The translations under genes were made by a program, and so were the position numbers. A DNA stretch of 64,000 nucleotides from Bradyrhizobium australiense. Lineage in GTDB: Bacteria > Pseudomonadota > Alphaproteobacteria > Rhizobiales > Xanthobacteraceae. The notes beneath the pieces are model-generated. The model had not been told where the DNA came from, ran no database searches, and saw only the letters and a list, made by a program, of their open reading frames with translations. Positions 47,275-56,872 of the stretch are shown piece by piece (positions within the stretch are counted from its first letter, which is position 1; each line of letters opens with the position of its first letter). Location of the stretch: contig NZ_JAAVLX010000004.1 of assembly GCF_013114825.1 (NCBI RefSeq), positions 1 to 64,000 on the forward strand, given 5' to 3'.

Positions 47275-48543
47275 ATGCGAAGTCCGGGTCAACCGACGTT
47301 CGATGGATCGCCCATGCCCGAGTTGATTTCGGTGACATCGGAAACTGTAGACGCGACGTTTCCGGAATTGCCCCGCATGGTCCGGCTGGCGCTGGGCTTT
47401 GGTTCAAAGCTGCAACATGGCACGCTCGACGTGACACTGGCCGACGGCCGCATGGTCCGATTGGGCGGCAACCGGCCGGGCCCTGCCGCCGTGATGAAGA
47501 TTTACGATTACGGCTTTGCCTCGCGGCTGCTGCGCGGCGGCGACATCGGCATCGCCGAAGCCTTTCTGCGCGGTGAATGGGACACGCCCGATCTCACGCA
47601 ATTCCTCTATCTGTTCTGCGTCAACCAGGACTGGATGCAGACGATGCTGGTCGCCAATCCGCTGACGCGCACCTTCCAGGCGGTCAGGCATTGGCTCAAC
47701 CGCAACACCAAGCGGCAGGCTCGCCGCAACATCTATGCGCATTACGATATCGGCAACGCCTTCTATTCGGCGTGGCTCGATCCCAGCATGACCTATTCGT
47801 CGGCCCTGTTCGAGGACCACACGCCCGACCTGACGGCTGCGCAGCACAACAAATACCGCCGGCTCGCCGAGGCCATCGATCTGCGGCCGGGCCAGAAATT
47901 GTTGGAGATCGGCTGCGGATGGGGCGGCTTTGCCGAATACGCTGGCAAGACGTTCGGCGCGAAGGTCGTCGGCCTCACCATCAGCAAGGAGCAGCGCGAT
48001 TTCGCGCAAGCGCGCATTCACAATGCCGGGCTCAGCGACAGGGTCGAGATCAAGCTCAGGGATTATCGCGACGAGCGTGATCGCTATGACCGGATCGTCT
48101 CGATCGAGATGATCGAGGCGGTTGGCGAGCAATTCTGGCCAAAGTACTTTTCACAGTTGCGCGACCGCCTGCTGCCGGGGGGGCTCGCCGGCATCCAGGC
48201 GATCACCATCCAGGACAGCCTGTTCCAGGCCTATCGCCGCGAAGTCGATTTCATCCAGCGCTATGTCTTTCCGGGCGGCATGCTGCCTTCGCCGCAGATC
48301 CTGAAGACGCTGGGCGAGCGCTTCGGCGTTCCCGTCATTCGCGAACGCATCTTTGGGCAAGATTATGCCAAGACGCTCGCGATCTGGCGAAGCAATTTCC
48401 GCGCGGCCTGGCCGAACCTGACGCCATCGGGTTTCGACGACCGTTTCCGTCGGCTGTGGGAATACTATCTGGCGTATTGCGAGGCCGGTTTCCTGTCCGG
48501 AAATATCGATGTGCGCCAGGTGGTGTTTGCGAAATCGGGCTGA
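47275..48543 (+). CDS. cfa: cyclopropane-fatty-acyl-phospholipid synthase family methyltransferase
   Basis: About 422 residues. It contains the CFA synthase pattern: RLGGNRPGPAAVMKIYDYGF, then NIYAHYDIGNAFYSAWLDPSMTYSSALF, SAM motif I LLEIGCGWGGFAEYA, and QYR-like C-terminal part (SNFRAAWPNL). The enzyme transfers a methylene from SAM to unsaturated phospholipid acyl chains. The start is placed at 47275 or 47314; the frame is open further upstream because it is fused to the decayed flavoprotein. In related genomes flavoprotein, DUF1365 and cfa stand together (recollection), so here the first two were deleted. Confidence 0.88.
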   Translation: MRSPGQPTFDGSPMPELISVTSETVDATFPELPRMVRLALGFGSKLQHGTLDVTLADGRMVRLGGNRPGPAAVMKIYDYGFASRLLRGGDIGIAEAFLRGEWDTPDLTQFLYLFCVNQDWMQTMLVANPLTRTFQAVRHWLNRNTKRQARRNIYAHYDIGNAFYSAWLDPSMTYSSALFEDHTPDLTAAQHNKYRRLAEAIDLRPGQKLLEIGCGWGGFAEYAGKTFGAKVVGLTISKEQRDFAQARIHNAGLSDRVEIKLRDYRDERDRYDRIVSIEMIEAVGEQFWPKYFSQLRDRLLPGGLAGIQAITIQDSLFQAYRREVDFIQRYVFPGGMLPSPQILKTLGERFGVPVIRERIFGQDYAKTLAIWRSNFRAAWPNLTPSGFDDRFRRLWEYYLAYCEAGFLSGNIDVRQVVFAKSG

Positions 48544-48634
48544 TCGCCCCTCACCAACGCTGGCTTGTGTGGCTGGCGGCCCTCCTTTAGGGTCGCCTAA
48601 CGATTAGGCAAACAAAACCGGCGATTTCAAAGAC

Positions 48635-49675
48635 ATGGCCTTCAACAAAGACGTCATCGAAGCGATCGGCAACACGCCCCTCATCAAGCTGAAGCACGCT
48701 TCCGAAGCGACCGGCTGCACCATTCTCGGCAAGGCCGAATTCATGAATCCCGGCCAGTCGGTCAAGGACCGCGCCGGCAAATGGATGATCCTGGAGGCCG
48801 AGAAGCGCGGCGACCTCAAGCCTGGCGGGCTCGTCGTGGAATCAACCGCCGGCAATACCGGCATCGGGCTTGCTGTGGTCGCCAGCGCCCGCGGTTACCG
48901 CACGCTGATCCTGATCCCGGAAACGCAGAGCCAGGAAAAGAAGGACATGCTGCGGCTATGCGGCGCCGAGCTCGTCGAAGTGCCGGCGCTGCCCTACTCC
49001 AATCCGAACAACTATCAGCATGTCGGGCGGCGGCTGGCCGACCAGCTTCGCAAGAAGGAGCCAAACGGCGTGCTGTTCGCTGACCAGTGGAACAATCTCG
49101 ACAACGCCAAGGCGCACTACGAATCCACCGGACCCGAGATCTGGGAGCAGACCGGCGGCAAGGTCGACGGTTTTATCTGCTCGGTCGGCACCGGCGGCAC
49201 GCTCGCGGGCACCAGCCGGTTTCTGAAGGAAAAGAACAAGGACATCGTGACCGCCTGTGCCGATCCGCATGGCTTCGCGATGTACGAGCTGTTCAAGAAT
49301 GGTACTGCCAAATCGACGCCAGGCGACTCGATCACCGAAGGGATCGGGCTGGGCCGCGTCACGCCCATCATCGAGACCGCTGTTGTCGACGACGCTTTCC
49401 TGATTTCGGACGAGGAAGCCGTAACAGTGATCTACGAGCTGCTCGAGCAGGAAGGTCTGTGCCTCGGCGGCTCGACCGGCATCAACGTGGCGGGTGCGAT
49501 CCGGCTTGCTAAACAGCTCGGACCTGGCAAGACCATCGTCACCCTCCTTGCCGACTCCGGCGGCCGCTATCAGTCAAAGCTGTTCAATCCGGCGTTCATG
49601 CGCTCGAAGAACCTGCCGGTGCCGGCATGGCTGGAAAAGCGCACCAAGATCGACGTGCCGTTCGAGAAGGTGTGA
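48635..49675 (+). CDS. cysK: cysteine synthase A (O-acetylserine sulfhydrylase)
   Basis: A 346-residue PLP enzyme that makes L-cysteine from O-acetylserine and sulfide. Lys in NPGQSVKDRAG (residue about 44) binds PLP, ESTAGNTGIGLA forms the substrate loop, and GTGGTLAGTSRFLKE binds the phosphate. The C terminus is longer than E. coli CysK by about 20 residues. Upstream 90 bases contain no known riboswitch. It is convergent to aapP, with an inverted repeat between them. Confidence 0.92.
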   Translation: MAFNKDVIEAIGNTPLIKLKHASEATGCTILGKAEFMNPGQSVKDRAGKWMILEAEKRGDLKPGGLVVESTAGNTGIGLAVVASARGYRTLILIPETQSQEKKDMLRLCGAELVEVPALPYSNPNNYQHVGRRLADQLRKKEPNGVLFADQWNNLDNAKAHYESTGPEIWEQTGGKVDGFICSVGTGGTLAGTSRFLKEKNKDIVTACADPHGFAMYELFKNGTAKSTPGDSITEGIGLGRVTPIIETAVVDDAFLISDEEAVTVIYELLEQEGLCLGGSTGINVAGAIRLAKQLGPGKTIVTLLADSGGRYQSKLFNPAFMRSKNLPVPAWLEKRTKIDVPFEKV

Positions 49676-49685
49676 GCGCGCGTTT

Positions 49686-49770
49686 GTAGCCCGGATGGAG
49701 CGGAGCGAATCCGGGGCGGTTTCACCGCGGCGATGCTGTCCCGGATTGCGCTGCGCTCCATCCGGGCTAC
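49686..49770. repeat. dispersed inverted repeat between cysK and aapP
   Basis: GTAGCCCGGATGGAGCG at the left pairs with CGCTCCATCCGGGCTAC at the right (49686 and 49770 ends), with a roughly 50-base centre that also pairs in part. This is a typical Bradyrhizobium intergenic element and could end transcription from both convergent genes. Confidence 0.75.
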
Positions 49771-49779
49771 GTCGCCCGA

Positions 49780-50523
49780 TCAGTGCCTTAAGATCTGGCT
49801 CAGGAACAGCTTCGTCCGCGCGTGCTGCGGATTGGCGAAAAATTCCTGCGGCGTGTTTGACTCGATCACCTGACCGGCGTCCATGAACACGACGCGATTG
49901 GCGACTTCGCGGGCAAATCCCATTTCGTGGGTGACGACCAGCATGGTCATGCCTTCCTTGGCAAGATCGACCATGGTGTCGAGCACTTCCTTGACCATTT
50001 CGGGATCGAGCGCCGACGTCGGCTCGTCGAACAGCATCACTTTCGGGTTCATCGTCAACGCGCGGGCAATCGCCACGCGCTGTTGCTGACCACCGGACAT
50101 CTGGCCCGGATACTTGTTGGCCTGATGCGGGATCTTGACCCGCTCAAGGAATTTCATCGCCATCGCCTCGGCGTCCTTTTTCGGGATGTTGCGCACCCAG
50201 ATCGGCGCCAGCGTGCAGTTCTCCAGCACGGTCAAATGCGGAAACAAGTTAAAGCTTTGGAACACCATGCCGACCTCGCGGCGGACTTCGTCCACTCGAC
50301 GCAGGTTCGGCCCGAGTTCGATGCCCTCGACCACGATCTGGCCTTCCTGGAATTCCTCCAGCGCATTGATACAGCGGATCAGCGTCGACTTGCCCGAGCC
50401 TGAGGGGCCGCAGATCACGATGCGCTCGCCCTTGGCGACATCGAGGTTGATGTCGCGCAGCACGTGAAAATCGCCGTACCATTTGTTGAGTGCGTTAATG
50501 CCAACGATCGAGTTTGCGGCCAT
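49780..50523 (-). CDS. aapP: general L-amino-acid ABC transporter ATPase
   Basis: A 247-residue ABC ATPase. Walker A is [10 protein letters not shown], the signature [15 protein letters not shown], Walker [15 protein letters not shown], and the H-loop VVTHEMGFA. Family is the polar-amino-acid type (AapP/BztD). It is the last gene of aapJQMP, 10 bases after the second permease. Confidence 0.93.
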   Translation of the reverse strand: MAANSIVGINALNKWYGDFHVLRDINLDVAKGERIVICGPSGSGKSTLIRCINALEEFQEGQIVVEGIELGPNLRRVDEVRREVGMVFQSFNLFPHLTVLENCTLAPIWVRNIPKKDAEAMAMKFLERVKIPHQANKYPGQMSGGQQQRVAIARALTMNPKVMLFDEPTSALDPEMVKEVLDTMVDLAKEGMTMLVVTHEMGFAREVANRVVFMDAGQVIESNTPQEFFANPQHARTKLFLSQILRH

Positions 50524-50533
50524 GGTGATGTAC

Positions 50534-52057
50534 TCAGTTGCGACGATGGGCGTTCAGCCGGTTCTCGACGAACAGCGAGTAACGCGACATCCCGAAGCAG
50601 AAAACGAAATAGATGATGCCGACAAAGGCAAAGCCGGTAAACAGCGTCGTCGGTGTCGACCACACCGGATCGGAGAACGAGGCGCGCAGACTGCCAAGCA
50701 GGTCGAATAGCGCAACGATCGAGACCAGCGAAGTGTCCTTGAAAAGAGCGATGAAGCTGTTGACGAGACCGGGGATGACATGCCGCAGCGCCTGCGGCAT
50801 CACGATCAGCGCCGTAGTCTTGCCCCAGGACAAGCCGAGCGCGCTCGCTGCCTCCCCTTGCCCGCGCGGGATGGCCGCCAGACCCCCGCGGATGACTTCA
50901 GCCTGGTACGCACCGGCAAACAGCGCAATGCCGATCAGCGCGCGCATCAGCCCGTCGATGGTGAAGCCGGCCGGCACGAACAGCGGCAGCATATAGGTTG
51001 CAAAGAACAGCACGGTAATCAACGGAACGCCGCGCCAGAACTCGATGAAGGCAATCGAGAAGATCCGGATCAGCGGAATGGTGGAGCGCCGCCCAAGCGC
51101 GAGCGCAATGCCGACGGGCATCGAGGCGACGATGCCGACAACGGACACCACCAGCGTCACGAGAAGACCGCCCCAAAGCCGGGTATCCACCTCCGGCAAT
51201 CCGCCACTGTCGAGCCCCATCACGGCGATCACGAGGCCGATACCGGCAAAGATCGACAGGCAGGCGGCCAACGGACGCCAGCCGGTACGCAGGCCGCCGC
51301 TGAGCCAGAATAGCAGGCCAGAGACGATGACGGTGGTCGCCAGGAGGTCAGCCCAGACCGGACGTCCGAAGGACTGGATCTGATCGCGCAGCCAGGTCAA
51401 CGGCAGCAACACCCAGCCGACCAGCGTGCTCAGCAGCACGATCAGCTTGCCGATCACCCACAGCAACGGTCCAATAACGGCCGTTGTCTCGCCCGCCGCC
51501 ACCAGCTTCCTGCCGCCGTCGCCGACGCTATCATTGAAGCCAGACAGCAGCCCGGCGGTCCAGCTCACGCCGAGGCCACCCAGTCCGCCGCCCCGCAGCA
51601 GGAAGAAGGCGACCGCGGGGAACGCCAGGAAGAACAGGACGGCGTTGGGACCCTTGGCCGGCAGCCGCGGAATCAGCAGCGGAACCAGCAGGATAGCCGC
51701 AAGAATGAAGGTCAGGTTGACGCGCCAGCGCTCCGGCTCCGGGTAGAAGCCATAGATGAACTGGTAAAATTTCGCTTGAATGAACGGCCAGCAGGCGCCG
51801 ACCGGGCGTCCGACGTTTTCAGCGAGACAGGCCGTCCGATCCTTGCCGATCCAGACCGCATCGACCAGCGCGAATTTCACCGCGGGAACGACGACGACCC
51901 ACAGCAATAACACGCTGATGATCGTGATCAGGATATTGGTCGGCGAATTGAACAGGCGCGTGCGCAGGAAGCCTATGAAGCCGGTGGTCTTCACGGGCGC
52001 GGGCCGCTCGGGCACGAGGTCTTGGCGGACGAATATGGATGAAGTGGTGTCGCTCAT
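50534..52057 (-). CDS. aapM: general L-amino-acid ABC transporter permease
   Basis: About 507 residues. It carries an N-terminal extension with several membrane segments and the C-terminal permease domain ([47 protein letters not shown]). The EAA loop reads [28 protein letters not shown]. The ATG at MSDTTSSIF overlaps the aapQ stop (ATGA), so the two permeases are translated together. Confidence 0.92.
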   Translation of the reverse strand: MSDTTSSIFVRQDLVPERPAPVKTTGFIGFLRTRLFNSPTNILITIISVLLLWVVVVPAVKFALVDAVWIGKDRTACLAENVGRPVGACWPFIQAKFYQFIYGFYPEPERWRVNLTFILAAILLVPLLIPRLPAKGPNAVLFFLAFPAVAFFLLRGGGLGGLGVSWTAGLLSGFNDSVGDGGRKLVAAGETTAVIGPLLWVIGKLIVLLSTLVGWVLLPLTWLRDQIQSFGRPVWADLLATTVIVSGLLFWLSGGLRTGWRPLAACLSIFAGIGLVIAVMGLDSGGLPEVDTRLWGGLLVTLVVSVVGIVASMPVGIALALGRRSTIPLIRIFSIAFIEFWRGVPLITVLFFATYMLPLFVPAGFTIDGLMRALIGIALFAGAYQAEVIRGGLAAIPRGQGEAASALGLSWGKTTALIVMPQALRHVIPGLVNSFIALFKDTSLVSIVALFDLLGSLRASFSDPVWSTPTTLFTGFAFVGIIYFVFCFGMSRYSLFVENRLNAHRRN

Positions 52058-53259
52058 CCGCCCATGCTCCGGCTGATCCGCCATCCATAGAAACTCATGA
52101 TTGCGCTCGTGACGAGCGAGATCAGGAGATAAACGCCCATGGTGATGCCGATGATTTCAATCGCCTGCCCGGTCTGGCTCAGCGTGGTGCCGGCGAACAC
52201 CGAAACCAGGTCGGGATAGCCGATCGCGACCGCCAGCGAGGAGTTCTTGGTGAGATTGAGATACTGGTTGGTGAGCGGGGGCAGGATCACGCGCATCGCC
52301 TGCGGGATCACGATCAGCCGCAGCACCGAGCCGCGCTGCAGCCCGAGCGAGGAGCCGGCTTCCATCTGGCCTTTATGCACGGACAGAATGCCCGCACGCA
52401 CGATCTCGGCGATGAAGGCCGCCGTGTAGGTCGACAACGCAAGCGTCAGCGCGACGAATTCCGGTATTACGCGCGAACCGCCGGCGAAGTTGAAACCCTT
52501 GAGGGCCGGGATTTCGAACGAAACGGGCGCACCAAAGATCAATGCGCTGAGCAATGGCAGGCCAATCAACAGACCCAGCGCATAGGGCCAGACCTTGATG
52601 AACTTGCCGCTCTGGAAGAGCTGGCGCCGGGCATAACGCCACAACGCGATCGTGGCGACGATCGCGATCAACAGGGCGAAGACGAAAGGCTCAAAACCGG
52701 GTTGGCCGATCGGCTTCGGAATTACCAGCCCGCGGTTGCTGAGAAAGAAACTGTCGAATATCGAAATGCTCTGCCGTGGATTGGGCAAAGCGGCGAGCAC
52801 GGCGAGATACCAGAACAGGATCTGGAACAGGAGCGGCAGGTTGCGGATCAGCTCGACATAGCCGCCCGAGATCCGCGACAGCAGCCAATTCGGCGACAGC
52901 CGGCCGAGTGCGACGAGGAATCCGATCAGGGTGGCGAAGAAGATACCGATCGCCGACACCAGCAACGTGTTGAGCAGGCCGACGAAGAATACGCGCGTGT
53001 AGGGATCGGATCCCGAATACGGGATCAGGCTCTGGCTGACATCAAAACCCGCATTGTTGGCGAGGAAGCCGAAGCCCGCGGTGATCCGCTGCGCCTGCAG
53101 GTTGGCGCGGGCATTGGCGACGATCTCGTAGGAGATCCAGGCGAGCGCGGCGACGAACAGGAGTTGCAGCACAAAGCCGCTCCAGCCCGCCCGGCCGCCG
53201 AGCGCCCGCTGCAGCTTGGGCAAAAGCTGCGACGGTGGTTTTCGGGGTTCGATGGCCAT
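52054..53259 (-). CDS. aapQ: general L-amino-acid ABC transporter permease
   Basis: A 401-residue permease. It shows the long periplasmic insertion typical of AapQ and the EAA region EAGSSLGLQRGSVLRLIVIPQAMRVILPP. Together with AapM it forms the membrane channel. It lies 24 bases after aapJ. Confidence 0.93.
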   Translation of the reverse strand: MAIEPRKPPSQLLPKLQRALGGRAGWSGFVLQLLFVAALAWISYEIVANARANLQAQRITAGFGFLANNAGFDVSQSLIPYSGSDPYTRVFFVGLLNTLLVSAIGIFFATLIGFLVALGRLSPNWLLSRISGGYVELIRNLPLLFQILFWYLAVLAALPNPRQSISIFDSFFLSNRGLVIPKPIGQPGFEPFVFALLIAIVATIALWRYARRQLFQSGKFIKVWPYALGLLIGLPLLSALIFGAPVSFEIPALKGFNFAGGSRVIPEFVALTLALSTYTAAFIAEIVRAGILSVHKGQMEAGSSLGLQRGSVLRLIVIPQAMRVILPPLTNQYLNLTKNSSLAVAIGYPDLVSVFAGTTLSQTGQAIEIIGITMGVYLLISLVTSAIMSFYGWRISRSMGG

Positions 53260-53283
53260 CGCCGCAGCCCCTCTCGCTAGCGC

Positions 53284-54300
53284 TTAGCGGATCGGCGGTG
53301 CGTACTGGATACCGCCTTTGCTCCAGAGCTGGTTGAGGCCGCGGGCAATGCCGAGCTTGGAGCCGGAGCCGACATTGCGCTCGAAGGACTCGCCGTAGTT
53401 GCCGACCGCCTTCACGATCCGGACCAGCCAGTCCTTGGTCAGGCCGAGTTGCTCGCCCAGATTGCCGTCGGTGCCGACAGCGCGCTTGACTTCGGGCTTA
53501 TCGGACTTGGCCACCTCGTCGACGTTCTTCTGGGTCATGCCGAGTTCTTCGGCGCCGACCATCGCATACAGCGTCCATTTCACGATGTCGAACCACTGGT
53601 CATCGCCATGGCGCACCATCGGTCCGAGCGGTTCCTTCGAAATCACCTCGGGCAACACGACGTGATCGGCTGGTGTGGCCAGCTTCAGCCGTTCCGCATA
53701 GAGCTGGGAGACGTCGGAGGTGAAGACGTCGCAGCGGCCGGATTCGTAGGCCTTGACGGTTTCGTCGGCGGTGCCGAACGCGATCACCTCATACTTCATG
53801 TTGTTGCCCTTGAAGTAATCGGCGAGGTTCTGCTCGGTCGTGGTGCCGGTCTGCACACAGACGGATGCGCTGTTCAGTTCCAGCGCCGAATTCACCTTCA
53901 GCGACTTCTTCACCAGAAAGCCCTGACCGTCATAATAGGTGACGCCGGTGAAGTTGGCGCCCAGCGAGGTGTCGCGCGACAGCGTCCAGGTGGTGTTGCG
54001 CGACAGCACGTCGATCTCGCCCGACTGCAGCGCGGTGAAGCGGTCCTTGGCCGAGAGCGGCACGAACTTGATCTTGGTCGCGTCGTTGAAAATGGCCGCC
54101 GCGATCGCCCGGCAAATGTCGACGTCGAGCCCGGTCCAGTTACCCTTGTCGTCCGGGGTCGAGAAGCCCGGCAGGCCCTGGCTGACGCCACAGGACAGCA
54201 TGCCCCGGTCCTTGACCGTCTTGAGGGTTTGCGCCGAGGCGGCCTCGGCCGAGAGACCGGCGGCCAGGGCAAGGGTAACAACCAGAGATACGCGTTTCAT
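53284..54300 (-). CDS. aapJ: general L-amino-acid ABC transporter periplasmic binding protein
   Basis: About 338 residues. Signal peptide MKRVSLVVTLALAAGLSAEAASAQ is followed by the family-3 solute-binding fold (TLKTVKDRGMLSCGVSQGLPGFS; WTGLDVDICRAIAAAIF; EIDVLSRNTTWTLSRD). In rhizobia AapJQMP takes up most L-amino acids and affects efflux and symbiosis. A TTG two codons earlier is possible, but the ATG with AAAGG upstream is used. It leads the operon; about 340 bases of non-coding DNA separate it from metC. Confidence 0.93.
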   Translation of the reverse strand: MKRVSLVVTLALAAGLSAEAASAQTLKTVKDRGMLSCGVSQGLPGFSTPDDKGNWTGLDVDICRAIAAAIFNDATKIKFVPLSAKDRFTALQSGEIDVLSRNTTWTLSRDTSLGANFTGVTYYDGQGFLVKKSLKVNSALELNSASVCVQTGTTTEQNLADYFKGNNMKYEVIAFGTADETVKAYESGRCDVFTSDVSQLYAERLKLATPADHVVLPEVISKEPLGPMVRHGDDQWFDIVKWTLYAMVGAEELGMTQKNVDEVAKSDKPEVKRAVGTDGNLGEQLGLTKDWLVRIVKAVGNYGESFERNVGSGSKLGIARGLNQLWSKGGIQYAPPIR

Positions 54301-54637
54301 GGGCAAGGCCTTTCAAGGGGGTCGTCCGGAGATCGTTTTTTTAGGCAACGCCTGACGTTGTGGGGCCAACCCGCTGATCCCGCGCTGAAAAGCGACATCC
54401 CGACCGTGCATTTGACGTGCCATTCGGTCGGGCGGTGGATCTGGTATCGCGGCAGGCCCCTCAACTTGCAGCGACTGTTAGTTGGCGCGCATCTCAGAAC
54501 GACTGGCGTGCCGGGTCAAGGGGTTGACTGCCGTCTTCTGTCTCTTGTTATTAAGTCTCCCGGTCCCACCCGCCGCCTGACGGTGTTTTCGCGATCAAGT
54601 TGTGGCTGCGGCATAACGTCTTGGATAATGCAAACGC

Positions 54638-55831
54638 ATGAGCTTTTCGAACGACGGCCCGTTCAACCCGCAAAAACCCGAAACCGGACTGGTCACCGCC
54701 GGTCGTGACACCAAGGGACAGAGGGGTTTCGTCAATCCGGCAGTGTACCACGGGTCGACCGTGCTCTATCCGACCGCGGAGGACCTGCACGCCCATCGCG
54801 CCGAATTCTCCTACGGGCGCCATGGCACCCCGACTACGCAGGCGTTGCAGAACGTGCTGATGTCGCTGGAAGGGCCGCAATGCGCAGGCGTCGGCCTGGC
54901 GCCGTCGGGCCTGGCCGCAATCACCACCACCCTGCTCTCGGTGCTGAAGGCCGGCGACCATCTGCTGGTGACCGACAACGTCTACCGGCCCTCGCGCAAC
55001 TTCTGCAACGGCATGCTGGCCCGTTACGACGTCGAGGTGACCCATTTCGATCCGCTGGTCGGGGCTGGGATCGAAAAGCTGTTCAAGCCCAACACGCGTG
55101 CAGTGCTGGTCGAGGCGCCCGGCTCGCAGTCGTTTGAAATGAGCGACATCCCTGCCATCGCCGAAGTCGCGCATGCAAGGGACGCGCTCGTCATCGACGA
55201 CAACACCTGGGCGACGCCATTGTTTCACCGCTCGCTCGACCAGGGCGTCGACATTAGCATGCAGGCCGCCACCAAATATATCGGCGGCCATTCCGACATT
55301 ATGTTCGGCACCATTTCGGCGAACGCGAAAACTTGGCCGCTGCTCGCTGAGGGCATCCGCCTGCTCGGCGTTTGTGCAGGGCCGGACGACGTCTTCCTTG
55401 CGTTGCGTGGCACCCGTACGCTCTCGGTACGGCTCGCACAGCATTATCGCTCGGGCCTCGAAATGGCGCGCTGGCTTGCCGGCCGCCCCGAAGTCCTGCA
55501 GGTCCTGCATCCGGCGCTCGAAAGCCATCCCGGCCACGCGATCTGGAAGCGCGATTTCACGGGCGCCTCCGGCCTGTTCAGTATCGTGCTGAAGCCGGTG
55601 CCGCAGAAGGCGGTCGATGCCCTGCTCGATGCGGTCAAGCTGTTCGGCATGGGCTATTCGTGGGGCGGCTTCGAAAGTCTTATCATTCCGTTCGACTGCA
55701 ATGAATATCGCACTGCGACCAAATGGTCTCCCGGCGGGCCGACGCTGCGGCTCCACATCGGCCTGGAGAATATCGACGACCTCAAGGCCGATCTCGAGCG
55801 TGGCTTTGCGGCGTTGAGGGCCGCCGCCTAG
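54638..55831 (+). CDS. metC: cystathionine beta-lyase
   Basis: A 397-residue PLP enzyme of the Cys/Met metabolism family. PLP Lys lies in QAATKYIGGHSD; the phosphate-binding Tyr-Gly-Arg is SYGRHGTPTTQAL; and IDDNTWATPLF carries the Asp that contacts the PLP ring. It cleaves cystathionine to homocysteine, pyruvate and ammonia. The leader (54301-54637) was examined for a SAM-II type riboswitch and none was recognised. It is near the cysteine and amino-acid uptake genes. Confidence 0.9.
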   Translation: MSFSNDGPFNPQKPETGLVTAGRDTKGQRGFVNPAVYHGSTVLYPTAEDLHAHRAEFSYGRHGTPTTQALQNVLMSLEGPQCAGVGLAPSGLAAITTTLLSVLKAGDHLLVTDNVYRPSRNFCNGMLARYDVEVTHFDPLVGAGIEKLFKPNTRAVLVEAPGSQSFEMSDIPAIAEVAHARDALVIDDNTWATPLFHRSLDQGVDISMQAATKYIGGHSDIMFGTISANAKTWPLLAEGIRLLGVCAGPDDVFLALRGTRTLSVRLAQHYRSGLEMARWLAGRPEVLQVLHPALESHPGHAIWKRDFTGASGLFSIVLKPVPQKAVDALLDAVKLFGMGYSWGGFESLIIPFDCNEYRTATKWSPGGPTLRLHIGLENIDDLKADLERGFAALRAAA

Positions 55832-55840
55832 ACAGGCGCC

Positions 55841-56872
55841 TCACGCGGCGCGATTTCCCACCCTGGCCGCGCCCGCCATCTCAGCCGCGAGCAACAAAGC
55901 CGCGCGGCTGGCACCAACCGAGGCGACACCCTGGCCTGCGATGTCATAGGCTGTGCCATGGGCCGGCGTGCAGATCGGAAACGGGAAGCCGCCGAGGATC
56001 GTAACGCCGCGATCGAAACCCATCAGCTTCATCGCGATCTGGCCCTGATCGTGGTACATCGTCAGCACCGCATCGAAGGCCCCGTTCTTCGCCCGCAGGA
56101 AAACCGTGTCGGCCGGAAACGGTCCTTCCGCCGCTATTCCGTCGGCCCGGCCGGCCATCACAGCGGGTTCGATCACGTCGATCTCCTCGCGGCCGAAATT
56201 GCCGCCGTCGCCTGCATGCGGATTGAGCCCGGCCACCGCGATGCGGGGCTCGGCAAAGCCGGCCCGTCGCATGCAGGCATCGGTCAGTTTCAGCGCGCGA
56301 TGAATCCGTTCGATGGAGAGACGCGAGGCCACGTCCCTGAGCGGGATGTGCGAGGTGACGCGGGCATTCCAAAGCCTGTCGAGCACGTTGAACTCGCTGG
56401 CTGGCGTTTTCAGGCCAACAATCTCGGCGGAGAACGCGATCTCGTCGTCATACTCCGCGCGCGCGAGCCGCATCGCCTTCTTGTTGAACGGCGTGAAGCA
56501 GACGGCATCGGCCCGCCCGTCACGCGCCAGCGTGAGCGCGCGACGATAATTCTCCAGCGCGAACGCGCCGCCGGCTTGGCTCGCGACACCACGTTGGATG
56601 GTCGCGGGATCGAGATGGCCAAGGTCCATAAAGACGGCGTCACTGCCGATGGTTCGAGGGTCCGCAGATGGCGCTACATTTGGCAGGTCCGTTCTGACGC
56701 CGGCCACACGCGCGCCTTCGTCGAGAACGCGGCGGTCTCCGATCACGATCAGGCGTGCGCGGGAGCGGATTTCGTCGAGGCAGGCGAGTTTTGCGGTCAG
56801 CTCCGGGCTGATGCCGGCGGGGTCTCCCATTGCCAGCGCAATCACCGGCTTGCCGGGGCTATGCAGGTTCAT
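55841..56872 (-). CDS. PdxA-family dehydrogenase in a catabolic operon
   Basis: A 343-residue protein of the 4-hydroxythreonine-4-phosphate dehydrogenase family. Metal-ligand His residues appear in TSHIPL, GLNPHAGD and MYHDQGQIAMKL. PdxA makes pyridoxine precursor, but PdxA2-type members act in catabolism of threonate-like phosphates. The last place of this operon, overlapping TctA by ATGA, argues for the catabolic role. A NAD-dependent oxidation of a phosphorylated hydroxy acid is expected. Confidence 0.85.
   Translation of the reverse strand: MNLHSPGKPVIALAMGDPAGISPELTAKLACLDEIRSRARLIVIGDRRVLDEGARVAGVRTDLPNVAPSADPRTIGSDAVFMDLGHLDPATIQRGVASQAGGAFALENYRRALTLARDGRADAVCFTPFNKKAMRLARAEYDDEIAFSAEIVGLKTPASEFNVLDRLWNARVTSHIPLRDVASRLSIERIHRALKLTDACMRRAGFAEPRIAVAGLNPHAGDGGNFGREEIDVIEPAVMAGRADGIAAEGPFPADTVFLRAKNGAFDAVLTMYHDQGQIAMKLMGFDRGVTILGGFPFPICTPAHGTAYDIAGQGVASVGASRAALLLAAEMAGAARVGNRAA

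Noticed and set aside
54301..54637. Possible riboswitch before cystathionine beta-lyase
   Set aside because: The leader was read for SAM-II like features, but no conserved pseudoknot pattern could be found by eye.
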